From: Microvirga sp. TS319
GTDB lineage: Bacteria; Pseudomonadota; Alphaproteobacteria; Rhizobiales; Beijerinckiaceae
Direction: 5' to 3'
Assembly: GCF_041276405.1 (NCBI RefSeq)
Contig: NZ_JBGGGT010000002.1
Span: forward strand, 4,131,928-4,195,927
DNA: 64,000 nt
Shown: piece by piece, positions 37,807 to 48,274 of the stretch
How the letters are laid out: every line of letters starts with the position of its first letter
How positions within the stretch are numbered: position 1 is the first letter of the stretch
Translations under genes and position numbers: made by a program
Notes under the pieces: model-generated
Seen by the model: the letters and a program-made list of their open reading frames with translations, nothing else
Told to the model about the DNA's origin: nothing
The model's database searches: none

Positions 37807-38397
37807 TTGCCCTCTCTGTCCGACGCCGCCCTCGACCAGCTCTTCCGCAATGCCCGCACCCACCGGTGGTGGGACGACCGGACGATCTCGGAGGACACCC
37901 TGCGGGCGATCGCCGACCTCGCCAAGATGCCCCCAACCAACGGCAATTCCTCCCCGGGCCGCTTCGTCTTCGTGGTGTCTCAAGCCGCCAAGGAGAAGCT
38001 GAAGCCCCATCTCGACGAGGGCAATGTGCGCCAGACCATGAGCGCGCCCGCCACCGTCATCGTGGCGCACGACATGGAATTCTACGAGAAGCTCGATTTC
38101 CTGGCTCCGCACAGCAAGGACGCGCGCAGCTGGTTCACGGGCAGCCCCGAGACCATCGCGCGCACGGCCATCCACGGCTCGACCCTGCAGGGCGCCTACA
38201 TCATCATGGCGGCGCGCTCGCTGGGACTCGATTGCGGCCCCATGGGCGGCTTCGACCGCGAGGGCGTCGACCGAACCTTCTTCCCGGACGGGACGATCAA
38301 GTCCAACTTCCTCATCAATCTCGGTTACGGCATCCCGGAGAAGCTTCACCCCCGCGCGCCGCGCTTCGCGTTCGAGGACTTCTGCCGGATCGAGTAA
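37807..38397 (+). CDS. Malonic semialdehyde reductase RutE-like nitroreductase
   Basis: 196-residue FMN-dependent nitroreductase-family protein closest to RutE/HadB type (NADPH-dependent reduction of malonic semialdehyde or nitro compounds). The start is probably TTG 37807 with GGAG seven bases upstream, giving [22 protein letters not shown]; the frame extends further upstream into the terminator, which is not coding. Features are [25 protein letters not shown] (FMN/phosphate-contacting) and [21 protein letters not shown]. No other pyrimidine-degradation gene is nearby, so the physiological substrate is open. Confidence 0.83.
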   Translation: MPSLSDAALDQLFRNARTHRWWDDRTISEDTLRAIADLAKMPPTNGNSSPGRFVFVVSQAAKEKLKPHLDEGNVRQTMSAPATVIVAHDMEFYEKLDFLAPHSKDARSWFTGSPETIARTAIHGSTLQGAYIIMAARSLGLDCGPMGGFDREGVDRTFFPDGTIKSNFLINLGYGIPEKLHPRAPRFAFEDFCRIE

Positions 38398-38417
38398 CCG
38401 TGGCCTTCTCTTGAAGG

Positions 38418-38467
38418 GAGCATCGGACAGGCCCGAAAGTGCAAGTCCACTTTCGGAGCCGATGCTC
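38418..38467. repeat. REP-like palindrome, 50 bp
   Basis: Outer arms GAGCATCGG (38418) and CCGATGCTC (38459), inner arms CGAAAGTG (38434) and CACTTTCG (38448), six-base loop. This forms a compact double hairpin, the cleanest single copy of the family, just after the rutE stop. Confidence 0.85.
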
Positions 38468-38502
38468 TAAGATCGGCTCCCGATCAGCATGAACGGCGCG
38501 CC

Positions 38503-38889
38503 GTGACCGAGAAACCGCAGACCGACAGGATCGACCCTGCGCCCGAGCCTCTCCCGGAGCGCACCACGATCGACTCGACCTTCCGCAACGGGTCGCTGAC
38601 GGCGATCGGGGTCGTGGTCGGCTTCTCGCTGGGTTTCTTGAGTCGCTGGGCGGGCCTTCCGGGAGACTGGGAGCGGTCCGACCTCATCGCCGTCTCCGCG
38701 ATCACCCTCGGGATCGTGCTCCAGATCAAGGCTCTGGCCAATCTTCTGGCGATCGATTCTCTGCGGATCGACAAATACAACCGCTCAGTCCGGATCTTCA
38801 TCATCGGGCTGATGCTCGTCGCCTGCGGGATTGCCGCCGCTCTTTTCGCCGACCTCCTCGGCTTCGGCGGTATCGCCCTGAGGGGATGA
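38503..38889 (+). CDS. Hypothetical membrane protein, 128 aa
   Basis: Unrecognised protein. It starts at GTG 38503 and begins with a polar proline-rich stretch (about 1-30), then three hydrophobic helices: LTAIGVVVGFSLGFLSRWAG, LIAVSAITLGIVLQIKALANLL and IFIIGLMLVACGIAAALFADLLGF. It is therefore an inner-membrane protein. It stands between two REP clusters, at a point where core gene order would place nfu next to tsaB, so it and rutE are likely insertions into the conserved row. Confidence 0.65.
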   Translation: MTEKPQTDRIDPAPEPLPERTTIDSTFRNGSLTAIGVVVGFSLGFLSRWAGLPGDWERSDLIAVSAITLGIVLQIKALANLLAIDSLRIDKYNRSVRIFIIGLMLVACGIAAALFADLLGFGGIALRG

Positions 38890-38910
38890 GGCGGCCGGAG
38901 GGCCACATTC

Positions 38911-39060
38911 GTGAAAACCGGGTCCACTTTTCCGCACGAGGCGCGAGAGCATCGGACCCAAAAGTGGATTTGCACTTTTGGGATCGAATCCGATGCTCCC
39001 TTCTTAGATCAGCGCATCGTTTGAGCTGAAAACCGGGTCCACTTTTCCGCACGATGCGCT
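38911..39060. repeat. REP-like repeat cluster (two complete units plus a partial)
   Basis: Complete unit 38947-38998 has arms GAGCATCGGA/TCCGATGCTC with inner CCCAAAAGTG/CACTTTTGGG. Complete unit 39011-39060 has arms AGCGCATCGT/ACGATGCGCT. A partial ACCGGGTCCACTTTTCCGC unit precedes them from 38911. The cluster fills the gap before tsaB, ending 32 bp before its start, and alternates the two arm types as in the 50208-50438 cluster. Confidence 0.88.
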
Positions 39061-39092
39061 AAAGAGAGGTCTCGATCAGACGGAGACGAATA

Positions 39093-39776
39093 TTGCGCGT
39101 CCTTGCCATCGATACCGCTCTCGGCGCCTGCTCGGCCTGCATCTGGCAGGCGGGCGATGACGCGCCGCTGGCCGGCGAGACCCTGCCCATGGAGCGAGGC
39201 CACGCGGAGGCCCTGCTGCCGCTCATCGACCGGGTCGCCGCCAAGGTCGAAGGCGGCTTCGAGAGCCTCGACCGGGTCGCCGTGACCGTGGGACCCGGCA
39301 GCTATACGGGCCTGCGCGTCGGGATCTCGGCCGCCCGGGGAATCGGTCTTGCGGCCGGAATTCCGGTGGTGGGCGTGGCCACCCTCTCAGCCTTCCTGGC
39401 CCCGCTCATGGTGAAGGAGCGGCGCGGGCTGTTCACCGCCGCCCTCGATGCCAAGCACGGGCACATCTACATCCAGGCCATCGCGGCGGGCGGGCGCACC
39501 ATCATCCCGCCGAGCCTCATGACCTATCGCGATGCGGTGCGCGTGCTCGGCTCCGGTCCGCTGCTGATCAGCGGCTCGGCCGCTCCCATGCTGGCGGCTG
39601 AGGCCCGCATGCAGGGCGTGGAAGCCCACGTGACCGACATGCCCCAGGCGCCCGACATCGCCTGGGTGGCGCGCCTCGGCGCCCTCGCCGACCCGAATCA
39701 GGCTCTCCCGAAGCCCCTCTATCTCCGCGATCCCGACGCCAAGCCTCAGGATGGCGCGCGCATCGCCCGCCGATGA
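39093..39776 (+). CDS. tsaB: tRNA threonylcarbamoyladenosine biosynthesis protein TsaB
   Basis: 227-residue ASKHA-fold partner of TsaD in t6A37 modification of tRNA. Starts [17 protein letters not shown], with [22 protein letters not shown] as the conserved phosphate-binding region. TTG 39093 is chosen because GGAG lies seven bases upstream and no other start gives a complete N-terminal strand. The stop overlaps the rimI ATG (ATGA), the widespread tsaB-rimI pair. Confidence 0.92.
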   Translation: MRVLAIDTALGACSACIWQAGDDAPLAGETLPMERGHAEALLPLIDRVAAKVEGGFESLDRVAVTVGPGSYTGLRVGISAARGIGLAAGIPVVGVATLSAFLAPLMVKERRGLFTAALDAKHGHIYIQAIAAGGRTIIPPSLMTYRDAVRVLGSGPLLISGSAAPMLAAEARMQGVEAHVTDMPQAPDIAWVARLGALADPNQALPKPLYLRDPDAKPQDGARIARR

Positions 39777-40273
39777 GCTTCTTCGACCTCTTCAAGAGGC
39801 CCGGCGGATTCCGCATCGACCCGCTCGGCACGGAATCCGCCGCCCGGATGGCGGCGATCCATGCCGCCTCCTTCGCGCGTCCCTGGACCACGCTGGAATT
39901 CGAGCGGCTCATGGGCGAGCGCGGGATGGTCGGAGACGGGCTTTTCCTAGGTCCTGCCCCCAAGGGTCTCGCCTCAAAGCCTTCGGGCTTCGTCCTGTCG
40001 CGCATGGTGCTCGACGAGGCGGAGATCCTCACGGTCGCGGTCGCCCGCGAGGTCCGTGGCAAGGGTCTCTCGATCCCTCTCCTGGAGCGGCACCTGGATG
40101 AACTCTCCCGCCGCGGCGTCCGCACCGTCCACCTGGAGGTGGAGGAGGGAAACCAGCCCGCGCTCGCCCTCTATCGCCGCTTCGGCTTCAAGGAGGTCGG
40201 TCGACGGGAGGCTTATTACCAGAAGCCCGACGGCAGCCGGGTCGCGGCGCTCACCATGGCAGTCAGCCTATAG
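39773..40273 (+). CDS. rimI: Ribosomal protein S18 alanine N-acetyltransferase RimI
   Basis: 166-residue GNAT enzyme acetylating the N-terminus of ribosomal protein S18. The acetyl-CoA loop reads VAREVRGKGLSIPLLERHL and the family signature is LEVEEGNQPALALYRRFGFKEVGRREAYY near 120-150. The ATG overlaps the tsaB stop, so it is translationally coupled. Compared with E. coli RimI it has a slightly longer N-terminus (FFDLFKRPGGFRIDPLG), a common alphaproteobacterial form. Confidence 0.92.
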   Translation: MSFFDLFKRPGGFRIDPLGTESAARMAAIHAASFARPWTTLEFERLMGERGMVGDGLFLGPAPKGLASKPSGFVLSRMVLDEAEILTVAVAREVRGKGLSIPLLERHLDELSRRGVRTVHLEVEEGNQPALALYRRFGFKEVGRREAYYQKPDGSRVAALTMAVSL

Positions 40274-40461
40274 CCCCTCCCCGGCAAGTCCCGTATAAGC
40301 ATTTTTCAGGCGCATCGTGCTTGATGCGGCGGTTCCGGGTTCCCGCAGACGCGGCCCGCCGGTTCCGCCCTAACGATGCGCGATCGAAGACAGCGGGCAT
40401 CGGATCGATCCGGAGCGCGGCTTTGGCCCTCGGTCCGGCGTTCGGGGAGTGAGTTTCAGTT

Positions 40462-40917
40462 TTGGCAGCACGGACTATCAGCACCGGAAAATCCCGCCGA
40501 CCCGGCGTGATCGAGCGCGCCTGCCGCGACAAGGGCCTGCGCATGACGGGCCAGCGGAAGATCATCGCGCAGATTCTCGACGACGCCGCCGATCATCCCG
40601 ACGTGGTGGAACTCCACCGCCGGGCGGCCGAGGTGGACCACCGCATCTCCCTGTCCACGGTCTATCGCACCGTGAAGCTCTTCGAGACGGAAGGCATTCT
40701 GGAGAGGCTCGATTTCCGCGACGGCCGCTCCCGCTACGAGCAGGCGGCGCGCGAGCATCACGACCATCTCATCAATCTCGAGACCGGCGCCGTGATCGAG
40801 TTCCACTCTGAGGAGATCGAGGCGCTGCAGACCGAGATCGCCCGGCGTCTCGGCTACAAGGTCGTCTATCACCGCCTCGAGCTCTATGCGGTGCCGCTCG
40901 CCAAGGACGACGCGTGA
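40462..40917 (+). CDS. Fur-family transcriptional regulator (Mur/Fur)
   Basis: 151-residue Fur-family regulator, the alphaproteobacterial Mur/Fur type that in rhizobia mainly responds to manganese. DNA-binding half: KGLRMTGQRKIIAQILDDAADHPDVVELHRRAAEVDHRISLSTVYRTVKLFE. Metal ligands are in HHDHLINLETGAVIEF; no CxxC zinc pairs are present, as usual for this group. Start: TTG 40462 has only a distant GGGAG; GTG 40507 or ATG 40543 are alternatives, the last just cutting the first helix. Its end overlaps the GTG start of plsC. Confidence 0.9.
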   Translation: MAARTISTGKSRRPGVIERACRDKGLRMTGQRKIIAQILDDAADHPDVVELHRRAAEVDHRISLSTVYRTVKLFETEGILERLDFRDGRSRYEQAAREHHDHLINLETGAVIEFHSEEIEALQTEIARRLGYKVVYHRLELYAVPLAKDDA

Positions 40918-41681
40918 CGAGGATCGCCGTCGCCCTGAAGCTCCTCGTCCTGGCGCTGTGCAGCCTCGTGCTCGTCCCGCTGCAGATGCTGGGGATCCGC
41001 TTCGGCTGGGGCCTCATCCACCATCTGCCGGTTCTGTTTCACCGCATTCTCCTCAGGCTCTTTGGCGTGCGCGTGATCGAGAAGGGAATGCCGCCGGGCG
41101 ACGCACCGACCCTCGTCGTGGCCAATCACGTCTCCTGGCTCGACATCCCCGTCATCGGCTCGGTCCACCCTCTCTCCTTCATTGCGAAATCCGAGATCGA
41201 GAACTGGCCGGTGGTCGGCCTCTTCGCGAGGCTCCAGCGCTCCGTCTTCATCGACCGCCAGCGTCGGAAAGCCACCGCCGAGGTGAACGACGCCCTCGCC
41301 CATCGCCTCGTGAAGGGCGAGGTCATCGTGCTGTTCGCGGAGGGCACCACAGGCGACGGCAACCGGCTCCTGCCTTTCCGCTCCTCTCTGGTGGGCGCCG
41401 CGCAGGCGGCCCTCATGCACGACAGCGTCGAGAAGGTCTTTCTGCAGCCTCTTTCCATCGCGTATGTCCGCCGCGACGGACTTCCCGTCACGCGGCGCGA
41501 GCGGCCCTTCATCGCCTGGTACGGCGACATGGACCTTGCGCCTCATCTCAGGCTCTTCGTGGAAGGCCACCCCATCGACGTGGTGCTGACCTGGGGCGAG
41601 CCGATCCCCTTCAACGGCAATCGCAAGGAAGCCACCGCCGCCGCCGAGAGCGCCGTGCGCAAGGCCCTGAAGGCGGTGTGA
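40914..41681 (+). CDS. 1-acyl-sn-glycerol-3-phosphate acyltransferase (PlsC)
   Basis: 255-residue membrane-associated acyltransferase making phosphatidic acid from lysophosphatidate. An N-terminal membrane helix (LKLLVLALCSLVLVPLQML) is followed by the catalytic HX4D motif in NHVSWLDIPV, then FAEGTTGDGNRLLPFRSS (the EGT motif) and SIAYVRRDGLPV. GTG 40914 overlaps the regulator stop (GTGA), so expression is coupled to it. A short hairpin spans its stop codon at 41678-41697. It belongs to the tsaB-rimI-mur-plsC-miaB row of core genes. Confidence 0.9.
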   Translation: MTRIAVALKLLVLALCSLVLVPLQMLGIRFGWGLIHHLPVLFHRILLRLFGVRVIEKGMPPGDAPTLVVANHVSWLDIPVIGSVHPLSFIAKSEIENWPVVGLFARLQRSVFIDRQRRKATAEVNDALAHRLVKGEVIVLFAEGTTGDGNRLLPFRSSLVGAAQAALMHDSVEKVFLQPLSIAYVRRDGLPVTRRERPFIAWYGDMDLAPHLRLFVEGHPIDVVLTWGEPIPFNGNRKEATAAAESAVRKALKAV

Positions 41682-41697
41682 GGAAATACCTCCTCAC
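41678..41697 (+). terminator. Short hairpin at the plsC stop
   Basis: GTGAGGA (41678-41684) pairs with TCCTCAC (41691-41697) over AATACC. It has no T-run. The remaining 280 bp to miaB hold no convincing gene; the only other feature noticed is a 10-bp direct repeat GTCTCGATGT at 41831 and 41841. Confidence 0.4.
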
Positions 41698-41978
41698 ATG
41701 TCATGAGGCTGTGGGGGCGTTGCGCTTCTCCTCCGCAGGTCGCGGATATGGATCTCCGCCATCGTGGGGATAACGGAGGGTGCGGGGCAATACGGGGCTT
41801 CAGAATCCACCCGTGTCGAACTCAAGGCCCGTCTCGATGTGTCTCGATGTGAAGAGGCCTGCTTTGCAGCGATACCGTTCCCTTTTAACACGGATCGACG
41901 CTCCTGGCGGCCCTCCCCCGATAGGCTCTCGCGATCGGTCGAAAGGCCGCTATTCTCATTAAGGCCCAAAAGGCTTAA

Positions 41979-43385
<1,407 letters not shown>

Positions 43386-43454
43386 CCCCTTCCCTGCGAC
43401 TTCGAGAGTTTCTTTCGTGGCAATCCAGCCGCGAAGTACGGTAAGGAGAGGCAT

Positions 43455-44549
43455 TTGAGGCCAGCGGACAACGCGACCGCACGAGCGCAAAAGGGCAGAT
43501 CCCCCAATCCCTTGCATCCTGGCGTCGAGGAGGAGGCCGAAATCGTCCTCACCTTCGACGATAACCGCCTCGCCAGCCTGGTTTTCGGTCAGTACGACCA
43601 GAATCTCGCCCATCTGGAGCGGCGCCTGAACGTGGCCGCCATCGCCAATGGCAACCGGGTGACCGTGAAGGGCCGGCCGGACTCCTCCGAGATGGCTCGG
43701 CGCGTTCTGGAAGGCCTCTACGACCGCGCCCGCCAGGGCGCGGCGCTGGGACCCGGCGACGTGGACGGCACCATCGAGGAGGCGACCCTTCAGGGCTCGC
43801 TCTTCTCCCCGGAGGAGGCGCCCGCCCCCGGCCTCTCCGCCTTCGACCACATCGCCACCCGCAAGCGCGGCCCGGTGCGGGCCCGCAATGCGGCGCAGAA
43901 CACCTATATCAAGGCTCTCAAGCAGAACGAGCTCGTCTTCGCCGAAGGCCCCGCCGGCACCGGCAAGACCTGGCTGGCCGTGGGCTATGCCGTCTCGCTC
44001 CTGGAGGCGGGACAGGTGGACCGGCTCATCATCTCGCGTCCCGCCGTCGAGGCGGGCGAGCGCCTCGGCTTCCTGCCCGGCGACATGCGCGAGAAGGTCG
44101 ACCCTTATCTGCGCCCGATCTACGATGCCCTCTACGACTTCATGGAGGCGCGCCACGTGGATCGCGGTCTCCAAACCGGCATGATCGAGATTGCGCCGCT
44201 GGCCTTCATGCGTGGCCGCACGCTCACCAACGCCCTGGTGCTGCTGGACGAGGCGCAGAACACCACCTCCATGCAGATGAAGATGTTCCTGACGCGTCTC
44301 GGCGAAGGCTCGCGCATGATCATCACGGGCGATCCGACGCAGATCGACCTGCCGCCCGGGCAAAAATCCGGTCTCGTCGAGGCCGTGCGGATCCTGCAGG
44401 GTGTGGAAGGCATCTCGCGCGTGACCTTCAAGGAAGCGGACGTGGTTCGCCACGATCTCGTGCGCCGCATCGTGGCGGCCTACGACACCGCGGCGCGCGA
44501 CGCGCCGCCCCAGGAACAACCCTACCGCGAACGGAACGCAAGACCGTGA
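43455..44549 (+). CDS. PhoH-like ATPase (YbeZ)
   Basis: 364-residue cytoplasmic ATPase/helicase-like protein of the PhoH family that works with YbeY in RNA metabolism. N-terminal KH-like part (about 30-90), then P-loop GPAGTGKT at 165-172, Walker B in NALVLLDEAQNT and an Arg-rich sensor in ITGDPTQIDLP. Start is TTG 43455: AGGAG lies six bases upstream, and this gives the complete N-terminal domain. Its stop overlaps the ybeY GTG start (GTGA), so the two are translated together. Confidence 0.92.
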   Translation: MRPADNATARAQKGRSPNPLHPGVEEEAEIVLTFDDNRLASLVFGQYDQNLAHLERRLNVAAIANGNRVTVKGRPDSSEMARRVLEGLYDRARQGAALGPGDVDGTIEEATLQGSLFSPEEAPAPGLSAFDHIATRKRGPVRARNAAQNTYIKALKQNELVFAEGPAGTGKTWLAVGYAVSLLEAGQVDRLIISRPAVEAGERLGFLPGDMREKVDPYLRPIYDALYDFMEARHVDRGLQTGMIEIAPLAFMRGRTLTNALVLLDEAQNTTSMQMKMFLTRLGEGSRMIITGDPTQIDLPPGQKSGLVEAVRILQGVEGISRVTFKEADVVRHDLVRRIVAAYDTAARDAPPQEQPYRERNARP

Positions 44550-45025
44550 TCGAGCTCGACATCATGATCGAGGACGGCGCATGGGAGGAGGGGCTTCCCG
44601 ATGCGGAAGCCCTCGCCCGCAAGGCCGCGGGGGCGGCGCTCGCCGTCACCTACGAGGCCGCCGGGGAGTTCGAGGCGAGCGTGATGCTCACCGACGACGC
44701 CCATATCCGGGAGCTGAACCGCACCTGGCGGAGCAAGGACAAGCCCACGAACGTGCTGTCTTTCCCGGCCCCGGAACAGCCGGGCGCGACGGGGCCTCGC
44801 TATTTGGGCGATATTGCTTTAGCGTACGAAACCCTGGTGCGCGAATCCGAGGAGGAATCCAAGGAGCTCGCGCATCATTTCGCCCATTTGATCGTTCATG
44901 GAGTTCTGCACCTTCTCGGCTACGACCATGAAGTCGAGGCGGAGGCGGAGATCATGGAAGCTCTTGAGGTGAAGGCGCTCGCCACTCTTGGAATCGCCGA
45001 TCCCTATCGCGATATGGCAGCGTGA
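44546..45025 (+). CDS. ybeY: Endoribonuclease YbeY (rRNA maturation factor)
   Basis: 159-residue zinc-dependent RNase needed for 16S rRNA 3' maturation and ribosome quality control. Zinc ligands His118, His122 and His128 form the HX3HX5H motif in HLIVHGVLHLLGYDH. PTNVLSFPAP and LGDIALAYETL are conserved. The GTG start overlaps phoH; a hemolysin-like CBS gene follows after 34 bp. Normal length. Confidence 0.95.
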   Translation: MIELDIMIEDGAWEEGLPDAEALARKAAGAALAVTYEAAGEFEASVMLTDDAHIRELNRTWRSKDKPTNVLSFPAPEQPGATGPRYLGDIALAYETLVRESEEESKELAHHFAHLIVHGVLHLLGYDHEVEAEAEIMEALEVKALATLGIADPYRDMAA

Positions 45026-45059
45026 ACGCAAAAACGTTTGAGCTGATACTCACATTGAT

Positions 45060-46094
45060 ATGAACGAAGATCGAAGTCGTAACGACCGTCCTGTCCGCTC
45101 TCTCTCGGACGACGAAGACCCACGAGAACATTGGTACGATCGTGTTCTCGTCCGCTTGGGGCTGAAGCCCCGCGATTCCATCCGCCACGATCTCGAGGAC
45201 GCCCTCGAGGAGACATCCGTCGAAGACACGGACTTCTCGCCCCAGGAAAGGGCGATGCTCAAGAACGTGCTGTCCTTCCACCGCATCCGGGTGGAAGACG
45301 TGATGGTGCCCCGCGCCGATATCGTGGCGGTCTCCGCCGACACCAATCTCGGCGAGCTTCTGAGCCTCTTCCGCACGGCGGGCCATTCCCGCCTCCCGGT
45401 CTATGGTGAGACCCTCGACGACCCGAAGGGCATGGTCCATATCCGGGACTTCCTCGATTTCATCGCCATGCGGGCCGACGGCGGCGCCTCGGAAGGCGGC
45501 GCGAGCGACGACACGCCCCCGCCGAGCCTCGGCCAGATCGACCTTTCCATGACCCTGGCCGACGCCAACATCCTGCGCCCGGTGCTCTTCGTGCCCCGGT
45601 CCATGCCGGCCATCGACCTTTTGGTGCGCATGCAGGCGACCCGCACCCATATGGCCCTCGTGATCGACGAGTACGGCGGCACGGACGGCCTCGTCTCCAT
45701 CGAGGATCTCGTAGAGATGGTGGTCGGCGACATCGAGGACGAGCACGACGAGGACGAGGACGTCACCATCGTGCCGGCGCCGGACGGCACCTACATCGCC
45801 GATGCCCGCGCGAGCCTCGACGAGGTCACCGAGAGCCTCGGCGTCGATCTCTCGGAGGAGGAAGGGGCCGAGGACATCGACACCATCGGCGGCTTCATCG
45901 TGACGCTCGCCGGTCGCGTACCCTCCCGCAGTGAGGTTATCGAGGGGCCGGGAGGGCTGGAATTCGAGGTGCTCGACGCCGATCCCCGCCGGGTGAAGCG
46001 CCTGCGTATCCTCCGGCATGTCACCGCGCCCGAGGCGATCGTCGGAGATCCCCCGAACGCTGCCCCGCGCCCTGAAAGCGCCGCGGCGGAATGA
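45060..46094 (+). CDS. Hemolysin/CorC-family CBS-domain protein (TlyC-like)
   Basis: 344-residue cytoplasmic protein with two CBS domains (VEDVMVPRADIVAVSADTNLGEL, about 80-140; and ILRPVLFVPRSMPAIDLLVRM, about 180-240) and a C-terminal CorC/HlyC FAD-like domain (about 250-335). It has no membrane segments, so it is the soluble CorC/YbeX form that always accompanies ybeY and lnt and may affect ion efflux or ribosome function. The lnt gene begins seven bases after its stop, indicating one transcript. Confidence 0.9.
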   Translation: MNEDRSRNDRPVRSLSDDEDPREHWYDRVLVRLGLKPRDSIRHDLEDALEETSVEDTDFSPQERAMLKNVLSFHRIRVEDVMVPRADIVAVSADTNLGELLSLFRTAGHSRLPVYGETLDDPKGMVHIRDFLDFIAMRADGGASEGGASDDTPPPSLGQIDLSMTLADANILRPVLFVPRSMPAIDLLVRMQATRTHMALVIDEYGGTDGLVSIEDLVEMVVGDIEDEHDEDEDVTIVPAPDGTYIADARASLDEVTESLGVDLSEEEGAEDIDTIGGFIVTLAGRVPSRSEVIEGPGGLEFEVLDADPRRVKRLRILRHVTAPEAIVGDPPNAAPRPESAAAE

Positions 46095-46101
46095 CCCCCG
46101 A

Positions 46102-47793
46102 ATGATTCCCCTGGCGGACCGCGTCATCCTCGCCCGGGGATGGCGCCGCTGGACCTTGAGCTTCGCGGCGGGCGCGGCGGGCGCGCTCGCCATGCCGCCC
46201 TTCGGCTTCCTTCCGGCGCTCGCCCTGTCCCTGACGCCGGCCGTCTGGCTGATCGACGGCACCGCCAAGCCCGATCTTGCCAAGCCCGATCTTTCCAAGC
46301 CCGACCTTTCCAAGCCCGACCTTTCCCGATGGCCCTCCTTCAAATCGGCGGCTTTGATCGGGTGGTTCTGGGGCTTCGGATATTTCGTGGCCGGGCTGTG
46401 GTGGCTTGGCGCGGCCTTTCTCGTCGAGGCGGATCAATTCGCCTGGGCCCTGCCCTTCGGGGTTCTGGGCCTCCCGGCTCTGCTGGCCTTCTTCACGGCC
46501 TTCGGGTTCGCGCTCGCCCGCCTGCTCTGGCAGCCCGACGCCTCGCGCATCCTTGCCCTCGCCTTTGCCCTCACGGTGAGCGAATGGCTGCGGGGCCATC
46601 TCTTCACCGGCTTTCCCTGGAACAATCCCGGCATGGCGCTCGGCCAGAATCTCTGGCTCATGCAGAGCGCCTCGATCCTCGGCCTCTACGGCCTGTGTTT
46701 CCTCGCTCTTGCGATCTGCGCCTCCCCGGCCGCGATCCTCACGGGGCCGACGGCCCGGGCGCGCTGGCTCGCGCCGGGGCTCGCGGCGGTCGCGCTCCTC
46801 GCCATGGCGACTTTCGGCTTATGGCGCATCCCCGCTACCCCCATCGCGAGCGTGGCGAATGTGCGCCTTCGCATCATGCAGCCCAACCTGGCCCAGGACG
46901 CGAAGTTCAACCCGCGCAACCGCGATGCGATCATGCGGCGCTATCTCTCCTTGAGCGCCCGCCCCGGCCGCGACGGGCGAACCCTCGGCGAGGTCACCCA
47001 TATCGTCTGGCCGGAATCCGCGTTCCCGTTCCTGCTCCATCGCGACCCGGTCTCGCTCGCCCAGATCGGAGGGCTTCTCGAGGCGGGCGCGGTGCTGATT
47101 ACGGGCGCGGCGCGCATGGACGAGCCGCTGCCGGGCGAATCGATCGGCAAGTTCTTCAACGCGATCCAGGTGATCGACGACCGCGGCACGATCCTCGGCT
47201 CCTACGACAAGGTGCATCTCGTGCCGTTCGGCGAATACGTCCCGGCCTTTCTGGAGACGCTGATCCGGGCCGTGGGCCTGCGCCAGTTCGTGCATATCCC
47301 GGGCGGCTTCGAGCCCGCCGAAAGGCGAGAGGCCCTGACCATTCCCGGCCTGCCGCCGGTCGCCGCCACGATCTGCTACGAGGCGATCTTTCCCGGAGAG
47401 ATCCTGGCCGAGGGCGACGGTCCGCGACCGCGCCTGATTCTCAATCTGACGAATGACGGCTGGTTCGGCCAAACAACCGGTCCCTACCAACATTTCGCTC
47501 AGGCGCGCCTGCGTGCCGTAGAAGAAGGACTACCTCTGGTGAGAGCGGCCAACACGGGAATCTCAGGTGTCGTCGACCCTTACGGGAGGCTCGTGAGCAG
47601 CCTTCCACTCGGAGTTGAAGGCATTTTAGACTCCGATCTTCCGGTTGCGTTGGAGGCTTTTTATTCTGCAAAAACAAGAAGCTTTTCTTTGACGGCTCTG
47701 CTGACGATCTGCTTAATGGCCCTGTTTGTACGTCGAAAACAAAGAGCCACATTCTCATCCGATAAGTTGGACACGGCGTTACATCAGCTTTGA
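46102..47793 (+). CDS. lnt: Apolipoprotein N-acyltransferase, with repeat insertion
   Basis: 563-residue inner-membrane enzyme adding the third acyl chain to lipoproteins. Six to seven N-terminal helices precede the nitrilase-like domain, whose catalytic residues are Glu305 (WPESAFPF), Lys370 (YDKVHLVPFGEY) and Cys425 (TICYEAIF). An unusual feature is the KPDLA/KPDLS pentapeptide repeated four times at residues 56-75, encoded by a 15-bp tandem array in the loop after the second helix. This does not touch the catalytic domain. In Sinorhizobium the orthologue actA is needed for acid tolerance, and the HTH gene that follows here matches the phrR position beside actA. Confidence 0.94.
   Translation: MIPLADRVILARGWRRWTLSFAAGAAGALAMPPFGFLPALALSLTPAVWLIDGTAKPDLAKPDLSKPDLSKPDLSRWPSFKSAALIGWFWGFGYFVAGLWWLGAAFLVEADQFAWALPFGVLGLPALLAFFTAFGFALARLLWQPDASRILALAFALTVSEWLRGHLFTGFPWNNPGMALGQNLWLMQSASILGLYGLCFLALAICASPAAILTGPTARARWLAPGLAAVALLAMATFGLWRIPATPIASVANVRLRIMQPNLAQDAKFNPRNRDAIMRRYLSLSARPGRDGRTLGEVTHIVWPESAFPFLLHRDPVSLAQIGGLLEAGAVLITGAARMDEPLPGESIGKFFNAIQVIDDRGTILGSYDKVHLVPFGEYVPAFLETLIRAVGLRQFVHIPGGFEPAERREALTIPGLPPVAATICYEAIFPGEILAEGDGPRPRLILNLTNDGWFGQTTGPYQHFAQARLRAVEEGLPLVRAANTGISGVVDPYGRLVSSLPLGVEGILDSDLPVALEAFYSAKTRSFSLTALLTICLMALFVRRKQRATFSSDKLDTALHQL
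46267..46326. repeat. 15-bp tandem array, four copies, inside lnt
   Basis: AAGCCCGATCTTGCC and close variants start at 46267, 46282, 46297 and 46312; the array is in frame and encodes KPDLA-KPDLS-KPDLS-KPDLS. Copies 3 and 4 are identical, which indicates recent expansion. Confidence 0.95.
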
Positions 47794-47810
47794 TAAGAAA
47801 GCGTGGGGCC

Positions 47811-48224
47811 ATGAAGAAGTCGACCAGCTTAATCGATAAGGAAATTGGCACGCGCGTCCGCATGCGCCGTATCTCCGTCGGCATGAGTCAGGAAAAACTT
47901 GGCGAATTGCTTGGCCTTACCTTTCAGCAGGTCCAAAAATACGAAAAGGGGATGAACCGGATCAGCGTCGGCCGCCTCGTCGATATCGCAAAGATCCTGG
48001 GCGTCGACATCCACTTCTTCTTCGACGGCATCAGGAGCGGCAAGGAAGAATCCAGCTTCGCGGAGGCGGAATCCCCACCCTATATTGCTGATGTCATGTC
48101 GACCCCGGAGGGCCTCCAGCTGATCCGGACCTTTACGGGTATCAAGAGCGCCAAGGTCCGCAAGAGCATCGTGCAGCTCGTCGCGTCACTCGCGGCACAG
48201 GAGGAGCAGGAACGTTCGTCATAA
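47811..48224 (+). CDS. HTH (Xre/Cro-type) regulator, PhrR/PraR-like
   Basis: 137-residue regulator with an N-terminal Cro/C1 helix-turn-helix: RVRMRRISVGMSQEKLGELLGLTFQQVQKYEKGMNRISVGRLVDIAK. The C-terminal part is short and helical with no known domain. Start: ATG 47811 has GTGGGG just upstream; TTG 47790 overlapping the lnt stop is possible. Related rhizobial proteins (PhrR, PraR) are acid-inducible or quorum/biofilm regulators and lie next to lnt/actA, as here. Palindromic CGTTCG/CGAACG sites follow at its 3' end. Confidence 0.85.
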   Translation: MKKSTSLIDKEIGTRVRMRRISVGMSQEKLGELLGLTFQQVQKYEKGMNRISVGRLVDIAKILGVDIHFFFDGIRSGKEESSFAEAESPPYIADVMSTPEGLQLIRTFTGIKSAKVRKSIVQLVASLAAQEEQERSS

Positions 48225-48236
48225 CGAACGCGTTCG
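48213..48236. promoter_or_regulatory. Overlapping CGTTCG/CGAACG palindromes after the HTH gene
   Basis: CGTTCG (48213), CGAACG (48225) and CGTTCG (48231) form two overlapping inverted repeats: one with a six-base loop spanning the HTH stop codon, and the perfect palindrome CGAACGCGTTCG at 48225-48236. It lies about 95 bp before metK. It may be an operator or a transcript-end hairpin. Confidence 0.4.
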
Positions 48237-48274
48237 CTTGACCTTTCCTTTGCCGTAAGGCATGACCAAGGTGC

